A stretch of 64,000 bases of DNA from contig NZ_ARYL01000016.1 of the NCBI RefSeq assembly GCF_000685295.1, positions 33,133 to 97,132 on the forward strand. Direction: 5' to 3'. Position 1 is the stretch's first letter. Each line of letters opens with the position of its first letter. The notes under the pieces are model-generated. The model made no database searches. It was not told where the DNA came from and was given only the letters and a program-made list of their open reading frames with translations. This DNA comes from Hyphomonas oceanitis SCH89 (lineage in GTDB: Bacteria > Pseudomonadota > Alphaproteobacteria > Caulobacterales > Hyphomonadaceae). This document shows, in pieces, positions 52,888 through 60,521 of the stretch. Position numbers and translations under genes: made by a program.

Positions 52888-53442
52888 ATGACCGAATCCT
52901 ACGCCTCCTTCATGCTGGATCATGCAGCCGGAAATCATGACGGCGCGCTTGAGCTGGCGGGCGACATGCATATGTTGCTGAACCCGAAAGGGGCCGAAAC
53001 GGCCTGGCTTTGGTCCGTTATTGGCGGCGCGATGCTCGAACAGCGCCCGCCATCCGAGCCGACCAATACCCAAAAAGCCAAGCCATGGCGCCGCAAGGCC
53101 CGCAAAATGGCGCAAAGCGCCCGGGATCTGCTGGCAATGGCCGAGTCGTCTCTGGAATGGAAACGCGGCATTTCCGGCATTTCCTATGCAACCACCGGCA
53201 CGACGGGCGCCAAGTTCATCAAGCTGAAACCCGGCCAGTCTGCTCCGGCCCATGGCCATGGGTCTCTTGAAGCGACGGTCGTCCTCCAGGGCCAGTTCAG
53301 CGATGGGCATGGCGTCTACAAAAGGGGGGACCTCGTTCTCGGTGAACCCGGAAAACGCCACAAGCCCGCTGCAGTCGGTGACGAGACGTGCATCTGCTTT
53401 ATTGCCGAAACCAGCCACCCTCTCTGGAACCTGTTCCGATGA
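52888..53442 (+). CDS. ChrR-like cupin protein lacking the zinc cysteines of anti-sigma ChrR
   Basis: 184 residues from MTESYASFMLDHAAGNHDGALELAG. The N-terminal ~55 residues align by eye with the anti-sigma domain of ChrR (MLDHAAG ~ LLxAYAAG, IGGAMLEQ ~ VGGxLMEE). The histidine at 28 is kept, but the two cysteines are replaced by Asn32 and Gly35 and the first histidine is absent. The C-terminal cupin retains candidate metal ligands: HGH, the Glu in SLEATVVLQGQFSD, and the His in KRHKP. No ECF sigma gene is adjacent. A start at 52825 is also possible. Function may be regulatory without a zinc-controlled sigma interaction. Confidence 0.72.
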   Translation: MTESYASFMLDHAAGNHDGALELAGDMHMLLNPKGAETAWLWSVIGGAMLEQRPPSEPTNTQKAKPWRRKARKMAQSARDLLAMAESSLEWKRGISGISYATTGTTGAKFIKLKPGQSAPAHGHGSLEATVVLQGQFSDGHGVYKRGDLVLGEPGKRHKPAAVGDETCICFIAETSHPLWNLFR

Positions 53443-54131
53443 TCAGACACGCCTTCACAACGGTCGCGCTTTCCCTGCTGCTTGGGCCTGCATGGGCCGA
53501 CAATATACCTGCGTCTGGTCCCGGACTGGTCACGGAAAACCCCTGGCAGCCACAGGACGGCGACCGCATTGCCTTTGATGTTCTGCGGAAGGGCAAGCCG
53601 TTCGGCACCCATACGGTTTCCTTTACCGTTGCCCCAGACGGCACATTGAAGGCCACAACTGATGTGCGTCTGAAGGCCGGGCTCGGCCCGATCACGGTGT
53701 TTCACTACGAACTGGATGCCACTGAAACATGGAAAGACGGCACGCTCGTCGCCCTGAAAGGCGCCGTGGATGACAATGGCAAGGATGGCTCGGTCAGCGC
53801 CGTGCGGGCGGGCGATGAGCTTGAGGTAAACGGCACCGAATATACGGGCGAGGCGCCGCTTGGCATCCTGCCATCGAGCCACTGGAACTTTGCGCAGACC
53901 CAGGCGAAAGAGCTTCTCTCGACCGAGGACGGCGAACTACTGAAGGTCAAAGTCATCGACAAGGGCATGGACACGGTCACCGTGGCCGGAAAGCCGGTTG
54001 ACGCGCACCATTACCTCATGGACTCCGCCATCGACGTCGATCTCTGGTATGATGATCAGGGCCGCTGGGTGAAGTTGTCCTTCGTCGCCCGTGACCAACA
54101 GATCGATTACGTGCTGACCCAGCCCTACTAA
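53439..54131 (+). CDS. Exported protein, DUF3108/DUF6134-like
   Basis: 230 residues with a signal peptide (AFTTVALSLLLGPAWA, cleavage before DNIP). The mature protein is all-beta: FDVLRKGKPFGTHTVSFTV, TTDVRLKAGLGPITVFHYELDATETWKDG, GTEYTGEAPLGILPSSHWNF. It ends DLWYDDQGRWVKLSFVARDQQIDYVL. The pattern of short beta strands resembles the DUF3108/DUF6134 periplasmic proteins; the exact family is uncertain. The start overlaps the ChrR-like gene stop by 4 bases, so the two are coupled. Confidence 0.65.
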   Translation: MIRHAFTTVALSLLLGPAWADNIPASGPGLVTENPWQPQDGDRIAFDVLRKGKPFGTHTVSFTVAPDGTLKATTDVRLKAGLGPITVFHYELDATETWKDGTLVALKGAVDDNGKDGSVSAVRAGDELEVNGTEYTGEAPLGILPSSHWNFAQTQAKELLSTEDGELLKVKVIDKGMDTVTVAGKPVDAHHYLMDSAIDVDLWYDDQGRWVKLSFVARDQQIDYVLTQPY

Positions 54132-54147
54132 GCCCGTAGGCCAGAGG

Positions 54148-56709
54148 CTATTCGCTCTCCGGCGCCGGCGCAGGCTCTTCCTTCTTTTTCTTCTTGTTGA
54201 ACAGGCCACCCAGAGCGTCGATGGCGGCTTTCTCGGCCGCGTCCTCGATTGTGGGTGCCTTGGTATCAGGCTCCACGGTTTCCGTGGCTGCGCCGTCGGT
54301 GGCGGGTGCGGGCTGTGCCTGATTGCCGCCGAGAACCGTGCCGAGGATTGCGCCTGCATCGCCGCCGAGCTTGCCTGTCAGTTCGTCCTTCAGCTTGTTG
54401 CCGAGTTCCGCCTTGAGGGCCGACTGGATGCCGGACGTATCCGGCGAGACCTTGAGCTTGGTCCACGAACCCGAAATGCGCACAGGCACCGGAATGCCGT
54501 TCAGCTGGATGACACTGCCGTCGCCCTGGCCCTTCTTGTCGACACTCGTGGCGAGGCGGACGTCCAGCGACTGGCCGCCAATGTTGATCTTGCCGGACCC
54601 GTCAATGCCGAGGACCGGGTTGATCAGTTTCATCAAGTCCACATTGGCGACACCATCCGTGATGGTGAGCACCGTGTCGAAGCTCGTGAAGTCTGTCTCG
54701 GCGGATGGCGAGAGGGCCGACGAGAAGTCGAGATTGGCGAGGCTGCCGGTTGTCAGAGCGCTTTGCAGTGACTGGGCGCTTCGCACCAGTTGGGCGACAT
54801 TCAGACCCTTCAGGGCGCCGTCCGTCAGGTTCGTGGTGACCTTGCCGTCCAGCGCATTGACGATGTCATAGAGCGAGTTGCCGGTCGCCGCGCCCGTGAG
54901 CTGGAAGCCGCCGGTGCCGGTCAGCTTGTCAAAGCCGGCGAGCGTGCCGAGCAGGCTCGACATACCGACGCCGCTGCCATTCATCGTGAAGTCCATGGCA
55001 GGCATGGCGCCCTGTGCGTTGACGTTCAACTTGCCGTTCCAGTTGCCACCGAAGGCCTTGAACTGGGAAAGGTCGGTGGCGAGCTTGCCATTGTTCAGCG
55101 TGGTCGAGAGGGCAGCATCGGTCAGCTTGACCTTGCCGATCGTGAGGGCGCTGGTCTTTATCTTGATGTCTGCGTCGACGGCCTTGAGGCCTGCGAGATC
55201 CAGCGGCTCCTTGCTCCAGCCGGAATTGGCTGTGGCGGGCTTTTCGGCCGGGTCGCCTTCGCCAAGGAAAGGCGAGAGATCGAGCGGGCCCATGTCGAGG
55301 TCGCCGGTGATTTTCGGCCGTTCGCCGGTGAGGTCGACCCCTGCCGTGCCCTTGCCCGTAATATCGTCGAGCGTAAGCGTCAGGCCGGTCAGGTTCAGCT
55401 TCTTGAAGCTGCCCTTGATGGCGCTGTCGACCTTGAAGGTTTTTAGCGTCTCGCCGGGCGCCATCTCCACGTCAGCCGCCTTGAGCAGGGCGCGCAGTTC
55501 GTTGCTGGAGGCATTGACCTGACCATTGACTGTGCCGTCGCCCCCAAGGCCGACGGCCCCCATATAGCTTGCATTGAGGAGAGCGCCGGTGTGCTTCACG
55601 TCGAGATTTGCGAGGTTCAGCGCATCGACCGGGCCTTTGATGGCGCCCTTAAGCTCTACGCGCTCAAGCGCATCGCTCGCTGGAATCTCAATCCCCATCT
55701 CGGCGGCGAGATCCCCAGCCTGCGGGAGGACAGCGGAGAGCTGCCCGTCTACCGTGATTGCCTCACCGAGGGAGACCGTGCCGGTATAGCCAGCGTCGAT
55801 CAGCTTGCCTTTGATGGTGAGGGTTTCGAACGTGATCTGAGGCGCCTCAAGCGAGCCTGAAAGCGTCGCCTTCACGTCTGCGCCACCGAGTGGGGCGACA
55901 TTGTATGGCATCTCCACGTCGGCAAACTTGGTTAGATCGGCAATGCTGGGGGCCGAGAGGCTCAGCGTGCCGGCAAGGGCCGACGCGTCGCCCATCGTGA
56001 TGCTGCCATCATAGTCGGCATTCACAAGGCCTGACTTCAGGCTGAGCTTGGCGGATGCGGGTGAGTTGCTCGTCAGGGCCTCAGGGGAATCGAGATCGAG
56101 GGTGACGTCGAATTTTTCGCCCTGGAAAAGGCCGGATGCCTTGATGTCCACGGGCTGGTTCATCGCCTGCATGGAGGCCTGCAGGTCCAGCTCCTTCAGT
56201 TCATAGGTGCTGCCGGCCGCATCGTCGCGATAGGTGAGGCTGGCATTTTCAAGCCGGGCGGAGGCAATGCCCGCATCGAAGCCGCCACCGGAGCTTTCAT
56301 TTGTCTCCTTGGGCTCGGAAGACGTGGCGAACTCCCAATTGGCTTTGCCGTCTGCCAGACGGTGCAGGTCGACATTGGCATCGACGAAGGCAATCTCCTG
56401 CACATCGACGCGCCGCGAGAGGAGGGGCAGCCATTTGACCGATCCACGTAGTTCGCCGGCCTCGATCATGTTCGGACGATCAAAGCCTTCAGGGTTGGCC
56501 ACCGTCACGCCGCCGATGCTGGCGGCGATTCGGGGGAAGACCGAGATTTTGACGTCGCCTGTCAGGGTCACCTCGCGTTGCAGGGCGTTCGTCGCGGCTT
56601 TTTCGATCTGATTGCGATAAACATCCTTGGGCACGAGGAAGGGAATCACCAGTGCCGCCACCGCAAGCAGGCCGACAATCCCTGCGATAATAAGCAATAT
56701 CCGTTTCAT
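54148..56709 (-). CDS. AsmA-family protein (inner-membrane anchored bridge-like lipid transport protein)
   Basis: 853 residues from MKRILLIIAGIVGLLAVAALVIPFLVP, one N-terminal membrane anchor followed by a large periplasmic beta-rich body. AsmA signatures are DVYRNQIEKAATNALQREVTLTGDVKISVFPRIAASIGGVTVANPEG and the later AsmA_2 repeats (LSQFKAFGGNWNGKLNVN, TGGFQLTGAATGNSLYDIVNALDGKVTTNL). The C-terminus is Lys- then Glu/Pro-rich. ATG 56709 is chosen; the upstream frame has no ribosome-binding site. Such proteins are thought to form grooves that move phospholipids toward the outer membrane or to influence its assembly. Confidence 0.9.
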   Translation of the reverse strand: MKRILLIIAGIVGLLAVAALVIPFLVPKDVYRNQIEKAATNALQREVTLTGDVKISVFPRIAASIGGVTVANPEGFDRPNMIEAGELRGSVKWLPLLSRRVDVQEIAFVDANVDLHRLADGKANWEFATSSEPKETNESSGGGFDAGIASARLENASLTYRDDAAGSTYELKELDLQASMQAMNQPVDIKASGLFQGEKFDVTLDLDSPEALTSNSPASAKLSLKSGLVNADYDGSITMGDASALAGTLSLSAPSIADLTKFADVEMPYNVAPLGGADVKATLSGSLEAPQITFETLTIKGKLIDAGYTGTVSLGEAITVDGQLSAVLPQAGDLAAEMGIEIPASDALERVELKGAIKGPVDALNLANLDVKHTGALLNASYMGAVGLGGDGTVNGQVNASSNELRALLKAADVEMAPGETLKTFKVDSAIKGSFKKLNLTGLTLTLDDITGKGTAGVDLTGERPKITGDLDMGPLDLSPFLGEGDPAEKPATANSGWSKEPLDLAGLKAVDADIKIKTSALTIGKVKLTDAALSTTLNNGKLATDLSQFKAFGGNWNGKLNVNAQGAMPAMDFTMNGSGVGMSSLLGTLAGFDKLTGTGGFQLTGAATGNSLYDIVNALDGKVTTNLTDGALKGLNVAQLVRSAQSLQSALTTGSLANLDFSSALSPSAETDFTSFDTVLTITDGVANVDLMKLINPVLGIDGSGKINIGGQSLDVRLATSVDKKGQGDGSVIQLNGIPVPVRISGSWTKLKVSPDTSGIQSALKAELGNKLKDELTGKLGGDAGAILGTVLGGNQAQPAPATDGAATETVEPDTKAPTIEDAAEKAAIDALGGLFNKKKKKEEPAPAPESE

Positions 56710-56873
56710 GTGGCCGTCCTGTTTGCTGCGAACCAATCCGATAATTGTATAATGTGACCGATGAATGACCAGAGAATAGCAGATAATCGAAAATAGCCTG
56801 ACGTTACGCGCTTGACCGTCCATCCCCGCTTGATTAGAGAGGCGCTTCGCCGCCTTGCGGCTGAAGAAAATAC

Positions 56874-56950
56874 GCGGGTGTAGCTCAGTCGGTTAGAGTG
56901 CCGGCCTGTCACGCCGGAGGTCGCGGGTTCAAGTCCCGTCACTCGCGCCA
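56874..56950 (+). tRNA. tRNA-Asp (GTC)
   Basis: 77 nt including CCA. The acceptor GCGGGTG pairs with CACTCGC (one G-T), the anticodon stem CCGGC/GCCGG holds the loop CTGTCAC with anticodon GTC, and the T-loop GTTCAAGTC is canonical. An integrase gene begins 123 bases downstream, so the 3' end of this tRNA is the likely attachment site of an integrative element. Confidence 0.96.
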
Positions 56951-57040
56951 TTTCTCTCGAAATGGACTTCATATAAGACATTGAAAGCAAACGGATTTAA
57001 CAGATCCGGTTGCTTTTCTTTGTCTGAAATGGCCGGAAAT

Positions 57041-57073
57041 TGTGGACCAAATTGGGACCATTTTGTGGACCAA
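57041..57073. promoter_or_regulatory. Triple TG(T/G)GACCA direct repeat at the integrase start
   Basis: TGTGGACCAA at 57041-57050, TTGGGACCAT around 57052-57061 and TGTGGACCAA at 57064-57073 are spaced 11-12 bp, one helical turn. The last copy runs into the chosen integrase ATG. Repeats of this kind between tRNA and integrase are typical of arm-type or excisionase/repressor binding sites. This is inferred from position and spacing. Confidence 0.5.
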
Positions 57074-58524
57074 TGGCCGATGTCATGAAGCGCGTCGAAG
57101 ACAATTCTTACCTCGAGCGAAGAGGCCGGGTCTGGTGGTACAATCGCCGGGTCCCGACCAGGTGTGCTCACCTCGATACGCGCAGGCGAATCAAGGAGTC
57201 GCTTGGCACGACCTCCGTGGAGCAGGCGCGGTATAAACGGGACCTGCTGGCGGAGGCCGACGATCACTACTGGGCCTCGCTCCAGATTGCAGAGGAAGCT
57301 GGTCCGGCAACGAACCGCGAAGTCTCGGAAGCGATATCTCGTCGCTACAGGATGGCGACGGTGAAGGCGCTGGCATGCGGGTTCACCTACAAGCCGATCG
57401 ATCATCTCGCCACCGAGGCGTCGCTGGAAGAAACGCTCGCGCGTTTGCTTGCTGTCCACACACAGGCCGGACCGGCTGAGATTCCGAGGGAGCGGGACGC
57501 TGAGGCTTTGCTGGGTGGTGCGACGAAACCCACGATCCCGGTCTCGGATGCCTTCGAGGTCTATCTGAGCGAGATCGCCTACAACGCCCAACTCTACAAG
57601 TCGCCAAACCAGCGAGCGTCCTGGGAGAAGACCAAGCGGACATCTATCCAGTACTTCATCGATTTTGCCGGCGACATCGCCCTGGAAGAGATCACGCGTG
57701 CACTCGCGCTGAAATACCAGCAGCACTGGGCAAAGCAGGTTAAACCCAAAGACGGGAAAGTCTCGCCCGTCGCGCCCAACACGGCCAATCGCCACATCGG
57801 AAACATCCGCTCGCTCTACGGCGACTATTTCAAGCATGTCGGCGAGGAAGAGCGGCCCAATCCATTCCGGAACATGCATTTCAAAGCAAAGGCGCGCGCC
57901 GAAGTGCCACCCTACTCAAGCGAATGGGTCCGGACGAAGGTGCTCGCGCCTGGCGCAACACGCAAATGGCGCCCGGAATTGCAGCTCATCACCCTGATGC
58001 TGATCGAGACAGGTTGCCGGCCCAGTGAGATCATCAACCTGCGGGTCGAAGACTTCCATATCGAGGAGCCCGTGCCGTACATCTCGATCAAGGCCCGCAC
58101 AGACAGGGAAGTCAAAACAGACACATCCGAGCGGGATATTCCTCTGGTGGGTATCTCCCTTGAGGCGGCCAGACGGGCCGCCCCTCGCGCCTTCGCGCAC
58201 TATTATGACAAGGGTGAGCTCTTCTCCGCCAACATGATGAAGAACTTCCGCAATCGCGGCCTGCTGGAGTCCCCGGATCACAAGATCTATTCGTTCCGAC
58301 ACGCATTCGAAAAACGCATGCAGGAGGCCAATATCGATTACGGCCTGCGCTGCCTCCTCATGGGCCACAAGACGACACGGCCGGTTTATGGGGATGGCGG
58401 GTCACTCGCATACAGGCGGGACGAGTTGCTCAAGATTGCGCATCCGTTTGATGCGCGGGTGATGGAGCTGTTTGAGCGGGAGAATGCGGGGTGGGCCCTG
58501 GGTGGTGGTCTGGACGGCAGTTAG
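57073..58524 (+). CDS. int: Tyrosine recombinase/integrase of an integrative element
   Basis: 483 residues from MADVMKRVEDNSYLERRGRVWWYNRRVP; TTG 57040 and ATG 57085 are alternatives. The N-terminal half carries arm- and core-binding regions (TANRHIGNIRSLYGDYF). The catalytic domain has the first arginine in IETGCRPSEIINLRVEDF, HxxR in IYSFRHAFEKRM, the second histidine in LLMGHKTTRPVYG and the nucleophilic tyrosine at the end of that block. It sits 123 bases after tRNA-Asp in the same direction, the normal arrangement for tRNA-targeting genomic islands. Confidence 0.93.
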   Translation: MADVMKRVEDNSYLERRGRVWWYNRRVPTRCAHLDTRRRIKESLGTTSVEQARYKRDLLAEADDHYWASLQIAEEAGPATNREVSEAISRRYRMATVKALACGFTYKPIDHLATEASLEETLARLLAVHTQAGPAEIPRERDAEALLGGATKPTIPVSDAFEVYLSEIAYNAQLYKSPNQRASWEKTKRTSIQYFIDFAGDIALEEITRALALKYQQHWAKQVKPKDGKVSPVAPNTANRHIGNIRSLYGDYFKHVGEEERPNPFRNMHFKAKARAEVPPYSSEWVRTKVLAPGATRKWRPELQLITLMLIETGCRPSEIINLRVEDFHIEEPVPYISIKARTDREVKTDTSERDIPLVGISLEAARRAAPRAFAHYYDKGELFSANMMKNFRNRGLLESPDHKIYSFRHAFEKRMQEANIDYGLRCLLMGHKTTRPVYGDGGSLAYRRDELLKIAHPFDARVMELFERENAGWALGGGLDGS

Positions 58525-58621
58525 GGACGCGATAGTGTTGAACAAGTCGGCTGTTGTGGGCAACCGAGATACTGAATGATGGAGGCGGTGCGTCATCCGG
58601 GTACCAATAAGTAGACGGGGA

Positions 58622-58846
58622 TTGGTAGCTTGGCGAGTTACCTCAGGTTCCATGCTGTAGAAGCGAGGAGGAACTCGTCTTGTGCCCCACTTGGTCAACT
58701 AAGGTGTAGGCGGTCGAGCTTGAGGATGCTTGTGAGGTGGGTGAACAACATCTCGACCTTTTCCCGCTCGCGTCTGAACGTGGCATAGGCGCTTGAAGCC
58801 TTGGATGCGCCGGGCAATATAACGGGCCTCCTCCTGAACCGATCGG
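58622..58846 (-). pseudogene. Decayed IS transposase C-terminal remnant (IS1182/IS5-like)
   Basis: Translating the minus strand across two frames recovers a transposase C-terminus: VQEEARYIARRIQ, then SAYATFRREREKVEMLFTHL and TSILKLDRLHL in another frame, and after a further shift GAQDEFLLASTAWNLR, a stop codon, LAKLPIP. This matches the ending of IS1182-type transposases (KVEMLFAHLKRIL.., DEFLLAATAQNLR). At least two frameshifts and one in-frame stop make it non-functional. No terminal inverted repeats were identified. Confidence 0.65.
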
Positions 58847-59035
58847 AGTTGGGCCGTTGCTGTCAATCGGCGACGGCCTTGCAATGAAATCACTGGGGTA
58901 TCGCTACCGCAATCGGTCCAGTCTCCTGCAGTGGTCGGCGCCGCACTGCGTGGCCAGTGCGCTGCAGGACCGATGAAGCAGTAGCGGGAAACCGTCGGTG
59001 GCACCCGACTCGAACAACGACAAAGGCAACAATCT

Positions 59036-59096
59036 GTCAATTTTTGATTGACGAAAGCGAGAGGTTAGTTAACATCAGTACACGTTTGGGGTGTAC
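59036..59096 (+). promoter_or_regulatory. Two inverted repeats upstream of the protease gene
   Basis: GTCAAT (59036-59041)/ATTGAC (59047-59052) and GTACAC (59078-59083)/GTGTAC (59091-59096) are perfect 6-bp inverted repeats. The second ends 3 bases before the ATG at 59100 and occupies the place of the ribosome-binding site. Together they suggest a controlled promoter or leader for the protease-lipoprotein operon. No clear Shine-Dalgarno is visible. Confidence 0.4.
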
Positions 59097-59099
59097 GCG

Positions 59100-60521
59100 A
59101 TGAGAAGCGCGATTTTGGCTGTTGTTGTTTGTCTCCTACTGGCCGACGCGGGGATGGCCCAAGCCACGCGAGTTGCAGCTGAATTATGCGATTGTACCGG
59201 CACTTGTCCGGAGAAGTCCGACGTACCAAGATCTTCTGCGATGCTTGCCAAGGCTGCATCATTCGATGTTTCGCTTCTGGAGTTCCAGCGCAGTCTAAAT
59301 CTCGTCGTTCCATTCAAAACCCGCGATAGAGTTTCACCAGACGACATGCTGCTGCGTTTTTCAGGCTCGCAGCCGGGACATGCACCACTGCTTATCGACC
59401 GCAGCGGCCAAGAGGTCGCTCAGATTGACGTCGCTCTTCTACGTGAGCGCATCACGACGTCTTCAGCTCTTGAAAAGCAAACTTCGTTTCGGTGGCAAAG
59501 TCAAAGTCCTGAAAAGGTAATAGATCCGATCCTAAAGAAGGGCGACTTCTTACCGCCATCGACGCCGCGTGGTCAGTTACTCTGCCGTGCTGCTGTTCAA
59601 GCCTCGACGTCGCCTGTAGCGAAGAGCTGCGCTGAAGCTGTCGCAAATCTCTGTCCGAGGGGCACGAATGTGTCCTCCTGCAGCATCTATGAAATTCAAT
59701 CAAGAATTGCTGGCGGCGACCCGGGCACGGTGGCTGCGCTTCTCTCTTATGACAGCGCCTGCCTTCGCAGCGACACGCCAGCACTGGGTGCTTCCTCCTT
59801 CGATTTTGAAACGATCAACTCGCGCACTGGCGTCTTGTCGATCAATATGACCAACGCCAAATCCACTTGCGGTATAATTGCTCAGGGCATCCCTTCGACG
59901 GACAAGATTTTCTGCAGCGCCGTAGTGATTGAGCCTGGCAGGATTATGACCGCAAGGCACTGCTTCATAAACGGTCAAAGTGAATGGCGGGACATCTCGG
60001 CTTGCCTTCCGCAGGGCGCGGTCGAATTTGCAACGCTGAAGGATCCTGAGACTCGTCATGTCATCGCCAGCGTGCACGGTGTGTCCGAAGTCCTCAAACG
60101 CACAAATGTCGGCGACGACTTCATGGTTCTCGACCTCAAAACGCCGGTCTCAGGGGTCACGGGACAGGTCGCGCAGACGGCTCCCACGCCGTTCGGCGAG
60201 GCCGTCATATTTTCGTACCATGATCTCGTCACTCCCGCTGGCGCGACGACCTTGCCAAGGTGGCGTCAGAAGGCGCGATGGAGTCTGCCATCGTGCTCAT
60301 TCACGCAGGTAAAGAATGCCTGCGCGCTGACGAAATGCCAGTCCATTGAAATGTACAGCGGGGCACCGGTTTGGGCGCTTGATGAAGCAGGCGCCACGAG
60401 TCTCGCTGGCATCCAGGTCCAGGGTGGGGGAGCTGGGCTCGCAGCTTGTGCAACGCCAGGCTCAGCGACGATTCCGTCAGTATACGATACAAATCTTTCT
60501 ATACGGGGGTATGCGAAATGA
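59100..60521 (+). CDS. Secreted trypsin-like serine protease with N-terminal extension
   Basis: 473 residues. The signal peptide is MRSAILAVVVCLLLADAGMAQA. Residues ~25-245 are an unassigned, cysteine-bearing region. Residues ~255-470 look like a chymotrypsin-fold domain: disulfide-like CGII...FCSAVV, His287 in GRIMTARHCF, Asp340 in NVGDDFMVLDL and Ser420 in SIEMYSGAPVW in place of the usual GDSGGP. The altered serine loop means activity needs checking. ATG 59100 is preferred over GTG 59091. The stop overlaps the next gene start (ATGA), so a two-gene cassette is likely. Located within the integrative element. Confidence 0.72.
   Translation: MRSAILAVVVCLLLADAGMAQATRVAAELCDCTGTCPEKSDVPRSSAMLAKAASFDVSLLEFQRSLNLVVPFKTRDRVSPDDMLLRFSGSQPGHAPLLIDRSGQEVAQIDVALLRERITTSSALEKQTSFRWQSQSPEKVIDPILKKGDFLPPSTPRGQLLCRAAVQASTSPVAKSCAEAVANLCPRGTNVSSCSIYEIQSRIAGGDPGTVAALLSYDSACLRSDTPALGASSFDFETINSRTGVLSINMTNAKSTCGIIAQGIPSTDKIFCSAVVIEPGRIMTARHCFINGQSEWRDISACLPQGAVEFATLKDPETRHVIASVHGVSEVLKRTNVGDDFMVLDLKTPVSGVTGQVAQTAPTPFGEAVIFSYHDLVTPAGATTLPRWRQKARWSLPSCSFTQVKNACALTKCQSIEMYSGAPVWALDEAGATSLAGIQVQGGGAGLAACATPGSATIPSVYDTNLSIRGYAK

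Noticed and set aside
58699..59040. 113-codon minus-strand gene
   Set aside because: Only its end overlaps a transposase-like stretch, in the wrong frame; better explained as part of a decayed insertion sequence.
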